Assembly (NCBI GenBank): GCA_918807975.1
Contig: OU964929.1
Coordinates: forward strand, 10,495,197 to 10,559,196
Source of the DNA: Aplidium turbinatum
Taxonomy: Eukaryota; Chordata; Ascidiacea; Aplousobranchia; Polyclinidae
Reading direction: 5' to 3'
Length of the DNA: 64,000 nt
Each line of letters begins with the position of its first letter. The stretch's first letter is position 1. Both the position numbers and the translations under genes were made by a program. The notes below the pieces were generated by a model, which was given only the letters and a program-made list of their open reading frames with translations, was not told the DNA's origin and ran no database searches. Shown in pieces: positions 1 to 13,500 of the stretch.

Positions 1-3000
1 CTGCTCTACAGTCAGTTTGGCTTTAGAAAGGCGGCCAGGATTTGGTTAATGTCGTATTCGTTAGTGGTGGTTGTTTGATTTGTTTTGTAGATTTTGTTGG
101 AGGTCAGAGTCAGAGTATAGTAATTCCCATTAACGTTTGGTCGATATTGCCGGTAGGTCTACATGTTTCCAAAACCTTTTCAGGCTAACTTAGATAACAG
201 CGATTATCTTCGAAAGGCGCCAGGTTTGCTGGGTAAAGTCGTTTTTTCCATAGATATCATTTCGCCCTATGAGCAAAAGTATTTGCTGATGTATTGGATC
301 GAATTTGGGATTTAATTTTTGAAACGTTTTTACGGTTCGCTGGAAACAGTTGAATATAACCTTTTGTATATTACAATGCGGTGAAAGCAGTCAATCGATT
401 TTCATCCAGCAAAGGTGTAATGCATCTAGATTACAAGAGAAAAGGCTCAAATACCTTTTCAATACAACATTTCGAGATTCGACGACGTTAAATGCTGAAT
501 CAATGTGTGAAAATTTCGATACAAGTTTTAAATCCTAACATAGACTGGCTGTTTAATACACCTCTATCATTATTTGTGCATTCTACCAACAGTCCAACAC
601 CCTCTATTGTTTTTTGTACATTCTAGGCTGCGTTGGTGCTCTATGAGGTGTTTATATAGGCCACATGCTGCAAACAATCAATACTTTTGATGGGAGGGTG
701 GTCCGTTTAAACGGGAAAAATTGTGCAGAAAATCGAATTAGATTCGGGTCCAGCAAGAAACGGTAGTTCAAATATAAGCGAGTGGTCCAAATAAACTTGG
801 GCCGATTAAGCGCAGTTCGCTGTAATAGTTAATTTTTTGCGTTTGTAACATACTTTCTGTGACCCTCAAAGAATCATGCTGTTGACCTTCTAGTGGCTCA
901 TGGCTAGAGCGAATCCAGCAAGTAGTTTTAGGGAGGAGGAGGGTTATTTACAATGATATGTAGATCCAAATAAATTTGACCTTGCAAAAGCACCGTCTTT
1001 TCTGTGCTTTAAATGGGGCGATCCTCCCAATCGCCCACGCCTCCTCATGGTTCATGGGCCCAGGTTTTAGAGCCTTACTGATGTAAGCACTTGTAAACTT
1101 TAGTACAACTTCAGGGTAACGGCATCCCTAACAATGTACGTGATGGCGATGGGTAAAGGAAGGAAAAGTTTGCCGACTACTGACTTGTATAGTCCATATA
1201 TTGTTGTTAGCTGCAATATGTCGACTATATAGGCAGCAGCCATAGTGAGCTGTAGCCTACTCCTTACACAGCTGGGTCAGTCAATCTTTCCAGCAAGGTA
1301 GATAAAATGTTTTTTTGATAAATATAAAATTGAAACTACGTCGAATCGACATCAGCAGTCGCAGACAAAATTTTAAATCTACAGCATGCTACGGACCTTG
1401 CGCTGAATGCGCTCAATTGATTCAATTAGTATTGAATTCTCAAAAGACGTCATTCAACCAAATCTAAGTGAATTTAATTTAGAATCAACGCGACAAAAAT
1501 TTATCTATTGATTTCTTGTGCAATTTTCCAGAGGTTGGGAACGAAATTAGGAAAAGATTGTATAAAACTTGCTAGAGAAAGGAATACTTGTGTTATGATC
1601 AGCTGCATACGGTCTCCGGCAAGAACCAGATTTTGTTCCTGATGTTGGTGTTTGAGACGAAGTTTATACGGTCGAAAGGAAACCAAAGCACAAAACTATT
1701 TTAAAATTAAGTTTTGTTGCCCAGTATCTGTTTTTGGTTCGAACATCTGTTGGTTGCATCTTAAAAGTTAGTTGCTTATATCTTCAGACATTGCGTAAGA
1801 AAACGTAAGTTATTTTAAATTGTACAGCGCATTTTGCATTCTGAAATTATTATTTGTTTTGTTTCCATTCCAAGGCTAAAACAAGACGAAAGTAAATGGA
1901 TTTCGAATTTTGTGCTGCTAAACAAAATTTTGTTTCGAAAAATTTATAAAACAATTTTATTTGAACTACCGTAGATTACATTCGGCTACTAAATACAAAC
2001 CAAACACAGTCTGACATTGAATGTTCAACCAAATCTTCCTATTTATAATATTTTATTTTATTTTAAGATAACAGCAGGTTATCTTATCTCGTGTTGGTGA
2101 CGCTGCTTTGTGTGTTTCATTAGCTTTTCACTGCGAGTACTCAAGCAAGTGCTGTAAAATTGAAAAGCATAAATAATGTGAAACACACACCAAGCGAGTG
2201 CACAACTGCACATCTCTCAGCCTCTTGAGTGATTTGCGTCCATGTTGTGTTCCATCTTCAATGACAACATTAGCTGTGGTGAACATGGTTCATTTTTTTA
2301 GCAACATGCGACGTTGATTCAATAAAAGTTTCATAAGTTTGTCGGCTCAGCAAGCACAATGTTAAAAAAAACAAGTGGCAAATTAGTCGATTTTTACATT
2401 GATGTAGCGTCTGCAGACGTGTTGTTGGGACACGACAGGTGTTAGAACATGACGTTGCGGTTTCATTGCTTTTTCTTGCGCAAGGATAATTTTTTAGCTC
2501 ATTAGGCTTGTAACCATGGCTCATTTTTTTCAATTTTGTTTCGCCTCATGCGGAAAAGGAACAGTTTGCGAATTGATTATAATTTGACGCTTTTGCTGTG
2601 GTTGTGAAAGTCATGCTTCTTGTAAAGAAATTTTGTATTGGAAGCTGCTATGGGATTTGCAAGTTAGATGGTAACTTTTTATGAATATTTTTTGTTCAAA
2701 GAAGTAAACAGAGTTTAACTTTCAAAAAGCTCTCGAAGAAACTCTGTAGGTTACAAGTTCAATTTTTATTGGAAAGCTCAAAATAATAGGCTAGTAGCTT
2801 GCAGCAAAAACGCACAGACATTCCACTGGGATTCTATGAAGAGTTTTTAAGTGAGTATTTGAAGGACACAACGTATTTTCAAAGAGTCAAGACAGTTTTC
2901 AAAAAGATAATAGGGTAGGTTTACGTGTAGACTATAGTTTGTTTTGTTATAAGGAGTTGTTATTGAAGGCGTTTTTATATTTTGCAAGATAGCATATGTC

Positions 3001-3139
3001 GGTGACTTAATTCATGTCATGCGAGGAACTTCTTTGCAATTCACCTCAGCTGCATATTTCAATCTTTTTTCCACTGAAACATTTTTGCGTTAAAAAACTG
3101 ACTGCATGAGTTGTAACTGATTTTTTAAACTTTTGAGAT
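1..3139. other. Upstream region without a recognised gene
   Basis: I see no coding exon with splice signals or family similarity in this stretch. The open frames are short and lack homology. There is a loose inverted repeat around 2100-2200 with GTGTGTTTCA and TGAAACACAC arms. The UNC80 promoter and any non-coding first exons should lie here or in the next 180 bases, but no TATA box or CpG-rich block is evident. Confidence 0.5.
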
Positions 3140-3191
3140 GCTTATACCACTAAGTAGAACTTTCAAGATTCTTCTACTTAGTGGTATAAGC
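3140..3191. repeat. Perfect 20-bp inverted repeat upstream of the UNC80 start
   Basis: The arms are 3140-3159 (GCTTATACCACTAAGTAGAA) and 3172-3191, its exact reverse complement, with a 12-nt spacer. It lies 131 nt upstream of the start codon, so it is in the promoter or 5' leader. It could be a small hairpin MITE core or a structured leader element. Confidence 0.85.
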
Positions 3192-3321
3192 AAGGGGGGC
3201 AATCGCCTCCCTGTAAAAATGCAGCTAATAATTGTTAATCAGGGAATACATTAAAAATTATCGAATACATTATCACGAATTTAAAAAGTCATTTGTTGTT
3301 CAGTGAAAACGATACAACGAA

Positions 3322-6300
3322 ATGAAGGAAGCAAAAAACTCGGAAAAGCGCAAGAATGAAATTCCGCTCCCAATACAGTCCTTCCTCTGGCGTCAGACTG
3401 AGTAAGATCAATATAAAGGCTTTCGTAATCACCACCACCTCCAATCGAAACAACGTGTTTGTAAAAGCCACAGAATTGCAGGGTGGATTAAAATTTGAAA
3501 GCAATCAAGAAAATCTACAATTGATTCATCGATTTTCCGTAATCAAACCCTGAATCAATAATGCCTGTTGCTTTACATAAATTTGTATTGATCAGTGCTC
3601 ACGCATGTTTTTGTAGGTAATCAACATGCAGACATAAGTTTAATTGCTAAGAAGTTGAACGTGGTTGAACATATTTTTTGCATGACCATTGGGACGCAAT
3701 AAGCAAACCTTTATCATTTGCTTTATTTTACATTATAAATTAGATTACATTAAACTTCAGATAAAAAAACAAACTTTGTATAATGGACTACATATTATCT
3801 TTTGTATATGTACAGTATAACATATTGGCTCACAGTTGTGTACTTAAAACGAAGGCTATCGTAGGCTTTCATATAGTAGTCGTATATTTATGTACAAATT
3901 CATTGTAACATCTAACTAAATTTTAGAGTTGTTTTTCAGCCCGTTTGTCCGACTGAACAGCAAACTTCTACCAGCTTCTTGCATTGTGAGTTTAATATTG
4001 CTATGTACAAGAGCAATGTGTAGCTTAATAAGTTTTTAAAGAATTTGGACCTGATGTGGGTTTGAAATTACGCGGTGATTTCGCCTTACTTTGCCGTAAT
4101 ATTGTTATTTTGCATCATTATCATTCGCTTGACCAATTTTTATTAGGTGAAACCTGGCGTAACAAAGTTCTGCCAGTATTTACAGCCACTTTATCATGTT
4201 TCTTGGTTGTTGGGGTTGATTCTACTCAGTTTCGTTGCACTGCTGTCTTCTCTCACCAACTTTAGTCACTTCTTCATTCTCCCAATTTTCTTCTTCTTCT
4301 GAACAGAAATCTTGTTTTTGCTTTGCTAGAGCTTTGTCATCAAACATCCATTCCACATGACAATTCCAACATATTTTTTGATTTGCATACATATGGTTGT
4401 GAGCAAGTTGGGATAATCGCCCGTAGTCTACATAGCAAAAAGCTGTAGCCTACTTGAATAAAAATGCAATTAATTTGCCATGAAGTGACGCTTGTTTGGC
4501 TTTATCAATTTAGTTAATTTAGATTTGGATAGTTTGGCATTCTAACGTATTTTGAGATTTGTAGTACCGGTACCGCTAATGTTTCAGGTGGAGAGCTAAA
4601 ATATAAAGCCCATTTGCAATTCTTCACTGGTAACGTTAGTTGGCTATGGTTTAACATTGATAGTTGTATTAGTAATATTGGTATAGTCTACCGTGTTATC
4701 TATTAGGTCTATTGTGGTACTGGTATCAGAAGTTTGTAATGGTATTATGGTATTCATAGCTAATTGCCACTACGTACAAATCATATTTTTTAGACTTTGG
4801 AACACGTTTTAGTTGACAATAAACTGCAACATCTTCCTCCTTCTCTTTCATGCGCGGTGGGAAGCATCACACGTTGGCAGTTCATAAACGCCTGCCTGCC
4901 TTACGTCATGCATTGTTCTGCCTTGCTATTGGCCAACAGAAACGGACTAGGTTTGTCTTCAAGCTATTTCAGAAAAAGCTTGTAAAGTTGTAACGTTTCT
5001 GTTTTGTTCAAGGTTACATGACTTGCTGTGTTATATTTCTCGATAGATTTAAGAGTATGAAACAGTCAAGATCATATACTTTTTGTATTATCTTTCACTT
5101 GCAGGCCAATGCACCAATGTGTCCAAAAACTTATAGTCTACCAGTAAGCAAACATAATAATGCATCCACTGGTCAATTTTTTGCTGTATGCAGCGATGCC
5201 TATTTTCAAAGTAATACATTCTGAAATATGAGCCAGGTTTTTGCATTCAGCTTGCCAAGAGGATGATTCCTCCCTTGAACTTGTCAGTTACGCTCTGATC
5301 ATGCGTTGTGGCACCAAATGGATGCTGAATGCGGATGCTTAACGAGCATCTTTTTTGTCTTTTCATTGATATAGTCATCTTGATCTCGGGATACGATTAA
5401 TGGGCTGAATCACGTAACAACATGAAACTGCCCTAGATTATCATAAAAAATGCATGGACTTTCAACCGAATACTTCACATTTGTCGTAGATCTACTTTTT
5501 CGCTTTTATATTGACAAACCTTAAGCTTAAATTTCAAATTAATAAGGTTTCTTTTCAGTTATAAAAAAGTATTGAATTTTAGTCTTGCTTTAGGTAATGA
5601 AAGTAAAAAACAATCTTTTATGTCAAGTATCTCCGCATTGTGATTTGCGTCACAGCAAAGCTTAGTAACGTTGCCGCAGCGTACTATTTTCGAGCTATTT
5701 TTTAAAATTCTACGTTTATTTAATTAAACTTGACAGGACATGGAGATAAGTTTGGTGCTGCCCCTATCAAACTACTGAAAACTCTCCATTGGATATTTCT
5801 CAAAGCTTCGCAAGTCTGCAGCATGGAGAACAGAAACAACAACTACACCATTTCAATGGAAAATATTCGACTTTTTGTTTTTCTCTTTGCTCCTATCGTC
5901 AATAATATCAAAGAATCAGACCTGACATTCAGTCTTGAAGGGTGAGATTTCTACCAACAAAAATGGTTTTAGCTGTCAAGAAAACCTTAACGACTAAATC
6001 CGAATAAAATTTATGACCTTGTTATTTTTAGTATTGGTGCAAATGCTTGTTTAACACGGTCTATATATTTCAAGAAAACTTTTATTGCTTTAATGTTGTT
6101 AATTTCTCTCTGTTGCACCAACAAATGGATTATTGAAAGGCTCTGTTCTTGAGATCGATTTTTCGTTCGATTGATCTGGCTAATGCCCAACCATTAACTC
6201 ATTAGGAATCGTTTACTTCATCTGTCTGACCATGTGATATATTCACTGACAGTTTTGAGGCGATCTTGCTTTGATAGTATTAGTAGGCTAAGCTTTGTGA

Positions 6301-7599
6301 ATCAAAATTTTATTCAAACACACGTTACACATTCACACGACACACGCTATTCAAATGAAAGTATTCGAATAAGTATCCATTCATAGTCTAATTGTCGCCT
6401 GCGTAATGCGTATAGTCGAGTGGTGAGAGCACTTGTAGAAAGCAGGTTTGACACCTAATAATAATGTTATGATTCTATTTATTGTCACCCTACATCTCAA
6501 GGTATTTTAGTGACAAGGCTCATGTTTAATTTTGTATCAGATTTAAAATGTCATCACATTATTACGCGACTTATTCTTACTGCGTTATGTAAGAAAGAAC
6601 ACAATCAGTATCGTTTTTAAAATCTTCGGTTTAACCTGACCTGGAATTGATCTCAGATCTAGCCTACCACCACCAGACCCGAAGGCGATAACTATACTCG
6701 GCCACTAAACGGGTAGTTTGACACCTTTTAAGAGCAACACCTGTGTTTTGGAAGACACTTAAAACATACTTGAGGGTGAAAGTGAAGATTAGGTTTATTC
6801 TTTGACGTCCCTTTTACAATCCAAACGTGCAATTACCAAGCATACCCCTGGGTATAACAAAACATAACCTGGTTAATTGATGTACGTATATGTGCTGTAG
6901 TGGTCAGCAGATATGGAATCCTATGCGAAACAACGAGCAGCCTTCAATTGAACCATTCATTGCAACGATAACTCCATCAAGACAAACAACTTCTGAAGTT
7001 GCTCCAAACTGTTCCAGATATTTTGAGTAAGTAGATTGCAGTGCACAGCTTATATTTTACACAAAACTGCAAACCAAACTTTAAAGAAAGAATACTGAAC
7101 TTAAATTTTCATTTATGAATCAAGAGTTTATCTTTCGTCTTTTCATCAAAAACAAGAACATGAAATTGCGAAATAGATTGACAATTGGAAGATTGTGCAA
7201 CTTGTACATTACGGTAATGTACAAGTTGTATCCTACTTCTTGACAGTAAATTTTAAAACAATCTAGAAAACTTGGACTTTCCAATTGTCTTTAACCTATA
7301 GTAAGCGTACCCAAACAATTTTTTTAACTTGACTGACACTAAAAAAGCATGGATGCCGCAGTAGGCTAGTTGTCAAAGTAGATCGACTGATCAGACAATA
7401 AAGTTTTCTTTTAATATTGCAGCAGCTTGAAAGACCCGGATGTAAAGTCAATTCAAGTGACTGTCTGTGACGTTGCAGTCATAAGCTGCTTGCTGTATCA
7501 ACGCTGGTCGGAAGAAGGCGTTCTTTGGGGCATCACGTATATTCTGAAAAAGCTGAAGGCTTGCAAAAAACAAGATCAAGAAGATGATGACACGGCAAA
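3322..7599 (+). CDS. UNC80: UNC80 exons 1-6, conserved N-terminus (about residues 1-264)
   Basis: Exons: 3322-3401, 3940-3985, 4794-4950, 5737-5941, 6901-7026 and 7423-7599 (7426 is an alternative start, a NAGNAG acceptor). Phases run 2, 0, 1, 2, 2, 2 and close exactly. Exon 2 is only 46 nt and was found by phase and by its peptide ending KLLPASCI, which aligns with a vertebrate stretch ending EASCV. Exon 3 gives VLVDNKLQHLPPSLS and exon 4 gives HWIFLKASQV and KESDLTFSL. Exon 6 carries YQRWSEEGVLWGITYILKKL, matching the vertebrate HWSEEGTQW region. This is one of the best-conserved parts of the protein. The vertebrate insert between LLEAP and the LFVFLFAP motif is much shorter here. Confidence 0.93.
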
Positions 7600-10500
7600 G
7601 TAAGAATACCTGATAAAGAAAGACCGTGTTTTTTATACGAAAAACTTGTCTCTCACCTCAAAATCAAAGGATCAGTCAAAAAAACAAATATTTTGTTTGT
7701 CGCAATCAACAAACTAATTACTAAGAAACATCAAAAGAAAGTGATAGCCTACCTGTTGAAGTTTCCGCATGTGGTCAAAAACGGTAATAATTTGAAAATT
7801 AGCTCTTTTTTGTGGAGCTTGTTGAGTAAAGAAATTAAGTAAAATAACACAGCGAAGAAACTTCATGTCACAATGTAGCCTATATCAAAGTATAAAGTAT
7901 ATCACTGAACCTACGCAGGCTACCTTCATGTTTGTATGGGGAATTTGCAGGGCATCAATTCGGCGCTGCCGTTCTCTCATGACCAGAAGAAAGACTGGAC
8001 TGAATTTAAAATCAATTCACGTTTTGCCAGTGCAGAAAGAGTCAATCAAGGAACCTAAGGAAGAAGGTTAAATTTTTTGTTTAGATTTTGGTAAAAAAGC
8101 TTTTTAAAGCTGGGTTCTTCATGGTGCTGAGTCGTAGAAAGACTTTACCAGTTTGATTTTGACATTTTTAATGAAATTTATTTCAGAGGGTTTCATGGAT
8201 GACACAAAATTGACGGAAATTATCGCACACCCGAAAGTTCAAAGAAAATTGTCTCCGTTTACTCGGTTTCGTGTAAGTTCGCTTTTTAATCCATTGCAGT
8301 GTCTTTCGTTGTTCTTTCTATCACAACGAGCTTCTTAATAAAAATAATCCAATAAAAACTTATTTGACGTAGAATTACATCATATCTATTTGGGTTTTTC
8401 GGTGCTTCAGCAGTTAAGTAGGATTCAAAAATTCTTTACAAACTGGTGACGTAGGTTACGTGTTGGTGTTGCCATACAGTAGTACAATGCACTTTTTTTT
8501 AGCAAAACAGAATTTCAAAAGATATGAAGAGGTCGGTACGAAAATCACCACTTCCGAAACGAAAAAGTCGCAAAAGAACATTCGCATCTCTCTCCTTCCA
8601 CAAGTTCAAGTCGCCAATGACTAGCGTGGTGGCGCCAAAGCGCTCATCTTGCCGAACGACCCGGGTATATAAGCAAACGCTGCAATTGTCGCAGCAACGT
8701 TTTTGCCTTATACGCCTGGTGATGGAAGATTTAGATTAAGTGGACTGTAATAGATCTTAGCAGTTGTAGAGCAACAATAAATAAACCACAACATTATTAT
8801 TTTAACATAATGACTATTTGAAATCTTACATTGCACTCAATATGAGCATTGCTTAAAAGTGAGATTTTAAACCTTCGTTTAAAAATATGAATAGGTTTTT
8901 ACAAATTATAAAGCTTTGGTAGAGATGTTTGCTGGTACACCCCTTCATTTTCTTTGAACTTTGGTAGAGAGTTTGCTTTGTTGAACCACAGAAAAATAAA
9001 ACAAAGTAACTTCAGCGGGTTTGACATGATGTATTACATACACAAATATAACATAATTAAAATAAACTCAAACGTTTTCGACACGTACGTGTGTCGTCAT
9101 CAGGAATTACATATCTGCAATATACATAAAATGAAAATTGCAAGGTAAATTTGACTTTGCCCTATAACTGTAACTGTATACTAACGAAACTCCAGACTGA
9201 AAAGCACAAACTGAACGAGTGATACAGAAATGATTACAAGTAAATTATACGGTGGAAAACAGATCACATGAGGTGTAAACTACTGTACAGGCACCTCACC
9301 TGATCTGTTTTCCACCGTATAATTTACTTGTAATCATTTCTGTATCACTCGTTCAGTTTGTGCTTTTCAGTCTGGAGTGTCGTTAGTATACAGTTACAGT
9401 TATAGTGCAAAGTCAAATTTACCTTGCAATTTTCATTTTATGTATATTGCAGGTATGTAATTCCTGATGACGACACACGTACGTTTCGAAAACGTTAGAG
9501 TTTCTTATGTTATATTTGTGTATGTAATACATCATGTTAAACCCGCTGAAGTTACTTTGTTTTATTTCTCTATGGTTTTACAAATTAGTTGAAGACAACA
9601 AACTAAATATCAATCTGAAAACAAGACAAAAAATAAAAAAGTTTTTATATCTCATTGTGATCAAACTATAATAGGTTTGAAGTCCATTGCTAGTTAGGTT
9701 ATTTTCAGCGTTTCAGTTAAATACTTGTTTGATGCTAATTGCTAATAACTTTAAAACTAAGTTAAACACATTTATCACAAAAACAAACGTCACCTAGGCA
9801 CCAGAAGAGGATGATCCGCCATCTTACACCGCAGTCACTTCAGGAGAATTGCATTTTGATTCAAAGTCCACTTTGCGTAAGAAGTGGTTCGGCATCTACC
9901 ATAAGACAAAACTCTCCTCTTCTGCAACCCCGCAGGATGAATCGCTCTCTGTTCCACCTCCCATCTACCATGCCTCCGTCTCAGGTTGTGAGGCAGAGAC
10001 AGAAGTTACATACTCGCGTGAGTGTACCTCCGGGCATTACGTCATGGGACGCTCAGCTCCGCTTTTCCGGTAACATTAGAAGGGTCAATTTGACAATTTT
10101 TATGACAAGCTATAAGCTTGTTTTCAACAAAAAAACCTCAATTACTTAAAAAACAATTTCACTAATTTATATTACCCTTAAAAATTAAACATATTTTGTA
10201 AATCAGTAAACCCTTCCAGTGTGACGAATAAGCCAAAAGCGGATGTAGCTTTGTATCCCCATGATCTAACTTCCCTAGGGTGAACCATAAGTAAATACTT
10301 ACTTTGTTGAGTACAATTTTTGTAGCAGATGCGGCGAGATATTGATAAGGCCTCCGAAAGGTTAAATATGGTGTGTTTTGGTCTTTTTAGTAAGTTATAT
10401 CACTGTCGTCGACTACCGATCATATCTTAATTTCGTTGTTTTTCTTGTCAATTTGACTGTTTTACAAAATAATCTTTACCGAGCGTAATCATTGCAGTGG

Positions 10501-13500
10501 ACAAGTCATCCGCGATGGATTCCTTGCTTCAAGACAGCGAAATAGACGACTTCGATTCAGCGACAGTGAGTTTTCCTCAAAATCGATGCTATGCGAGACC
10601 GATAATACATTTAATTAGCATTAGATTGACACAAATGACTTACTGTACAATGTACATGTACAGCCGAGAAAGCTTTTAATAAATTTCTATTGCTTGCTAA
10701 TGTCTGCAGCAGGTATGGCAAAGAGGAATCGGAAAAGAGCTTTAATTCCGGTTGTTTGTTAAATTTATTTGAGCATACAAGCAAATTTAATAAGATTTTT
10801 TGTTGGAGTTAATCAATTGAAAACTTACAAAGTTGTTCCAAGGAACCAATTTCCCAGCTCACCCTGTCTGTTGTGATTGAAGTAACGCGTTGTGCCTATC
10901 TCTGAGTGACGTGACGACGTCTACGTCACATTATCATCAGGGGCGCCGGAAGCGGGGGGCAGGGGGGGCGAAAGCCCCCCCTGCCCTCAATTTTTCTGCA
11001 GATGGAGGGGCAGGGGGGGCAATGGTGCCCTTTTAAAGTCATGTAAGCTACTGCACATTTTGCAATATAACAATTTCTGCTATTCGCTTTTAGCCTAATT
11101 ATAATTTTTCATTTTTGCTTCAAAATAATATTTACGGCACAAAATTTTTCTACACAGTACAGGCCGTCAAACTCGTTTTTTTTTCGGCAGCCATCGTGGC
11201 CTACCGGGAGCTCCTTCTCGGGGGCCAAATCTGCGTGCTTTGAGGCCAAAATACAAAATAAAAATAACGATAGCACAAGTAAATAGAATTAAACTTGCAA
11301 CAGTGCTAAAATGATCACTTAGCGTTGTTGAAGTCTGGGCAACGTCCTACAATAGAATCGTTGCACCACGCAATAACTGCTTTATCGGGATTGTAATCCA
11401 GTACTATTCAAACGACACTCGCACGAGCGTCTCTAATGTGGCTGATTTTAAAGAAGTTTGCCACTCCCCTAAAATTCTTTTTAGCAATGAAAAACAACGT
11501 TCGACATGACTGTGTTGATGATGACGGCAAGGTAATAAAATAGGTATTTCAATGATGTGAAGGACATTACTAAAAGAAGCATAATTTTTGCAAAATATGA
11601 TCAAAAAATGTTTTCCCCTCGGATGTCAACTAACTTAGTTCTCCTTTTTAACAACGGTTCAATGTCCGACAACATCGAATCGACATAAAAACGACAATAT
11701 TGCCAGCCGATGTAAATTAGCACTTCGGATTAAGACTTTGTTAAAATAAACGTCAGGAATTACAAACAAGACTTACAGCGCTGGCGATCGCAGATGGATA
11801 TATTCCATCAATAACAAATATTCCCGCACAATGCAACAGTGGCGATTAGGCTATGAGGCGCTGACCTAATTTTGCGTCACTCTTTGATAGCCTACTACAT
11901 GTTTTCGACCGTTAATCCACGATCATTCTATTGCGAAATTACATAATTGGCTAGAAGAGACCGGCGGCCAAACTTGCCCGATTGAGGAGGTAGCACCAGC
12001 GGTCATCCAAGCATTACTTAGCGGCCATGGCCGCAGGTTGTTTTAAGGCTTGACAGTAGGTTACATCATTATAACATAGCATGGTGCCCTTCTTTGTATA
12101 CCGGATTATCATTATCGCTATATTTTATCTTAAAAATTGAAAAGAAATTGGCCTTTTAGTAAACAAAAGTGCCCTTTTTTTGTAATCTTGCCCCCCCTCC
12201 AGTCACAAATCGTTCCGGCGCCCCTGATTATCATCACTATTTTTTCAATAGTTAGTCGTCGGTATTGTTACCATCAACAAAAGTTCTTACCAATTGAAAA
12301 AGTGTAAAAATGAAGTTTCCTTACAACTGTAAGCTACGGGACATGTTACTTCAGCGCTTTGCAGCCATTCAAAGATTTTTCAATCACCGAACTGATGAAG
12401 TATCGATCGCTTTATCTTGATTTCAGATGTCGGCAAATCGGCGGTGGACTTCTGACACGTGCTTAACTTACAAGCCGTCCGAGCAAGAAATAACCGCGGT
12501 GTTGTCCTGTGATTACATTGATGCCCAGGGCTGCCTGAAGTTGGACGCAATTCTTTCCGTAATTGAAGTCATAGTGCAGAAAAGCCCTGGCTTGAAAATA
12601 TTGGACATTTGTATTCAAGTGCTTGTGTGTTTGCACGAAAGACACGAAGCGTCGACAGAACAGGTGATAAATCATGCATTTTTTTCACTGCCATTTTGCT
12701 TGACAGCTTGCATATGTTCTGAAGAGAGATTATGTCCCGTTTATTAGTATAAATCAGTGTCAATTTTGAAGCTGTGTAAAACTAATGGAGTTTCTCTGTT
12801 GAGTGTCAGCCAACCATTCTGAATTATTAAACTTATTTCTTAAAGCTGTCATCGCCAACCTGCACTAGATAGCTGCAAGCATGTAACTGATTTCTTATTT
12901 CATAATCTGCAACTTTTATAATTAAGAACTTTGAACAGTTTGATCAACTCGTTGTTGTCGCCTTTGGGCCGAGTGTCTATCCTTTTGCCACCTCAGATTC
13001 ACAGCTCATTTAAGATGACGTATATAATGTTTCTGTAGAGAAAATCAAGGACAAATTTGGTTGCACGGACACCAAAGGCACATGTAATGGCGGAAGTGGC
13101 CTTAACTTGAGCTACATAGAATATTGGTATAATTATACGCTTAATTGGTTTGCTGACCGTGCGTGAACCCGAGAAATGAAACCACTGCTCATCGTCGGAA
13201 ATGCGGTACGGTAACTCATGTTTGAATCAATATTTTTTTTTTGTCAGAAAAAGCCTATGACGTCAAAATCGGAAATAGATGACTCTGGAGAAGTAAGTTT
13301 CACTTTGATTTAACACTAGAGCAGCAAAAGTTTTTTACACCTTTTTTACATCACTTCAACGTAGCTTGGCGTTGAAGCCATGTGAAAAGGCAACTTCTGC
13401 TTTAATTGAGTAAGTCCTACTTATAGTTACAACTGTTTTATTGTATTTTATATCGTCATAAAATCCCTGTACAGGTGGTATGGTGTGAATATTTATCGTT

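Noticed and set aside
9463-9500. Canonical hammerhead ribozyme
   Set aside because: There is an extra base between CTGATGA and the stem, and no matching cleavage-site stem could be assigned. I report only a resemblance.
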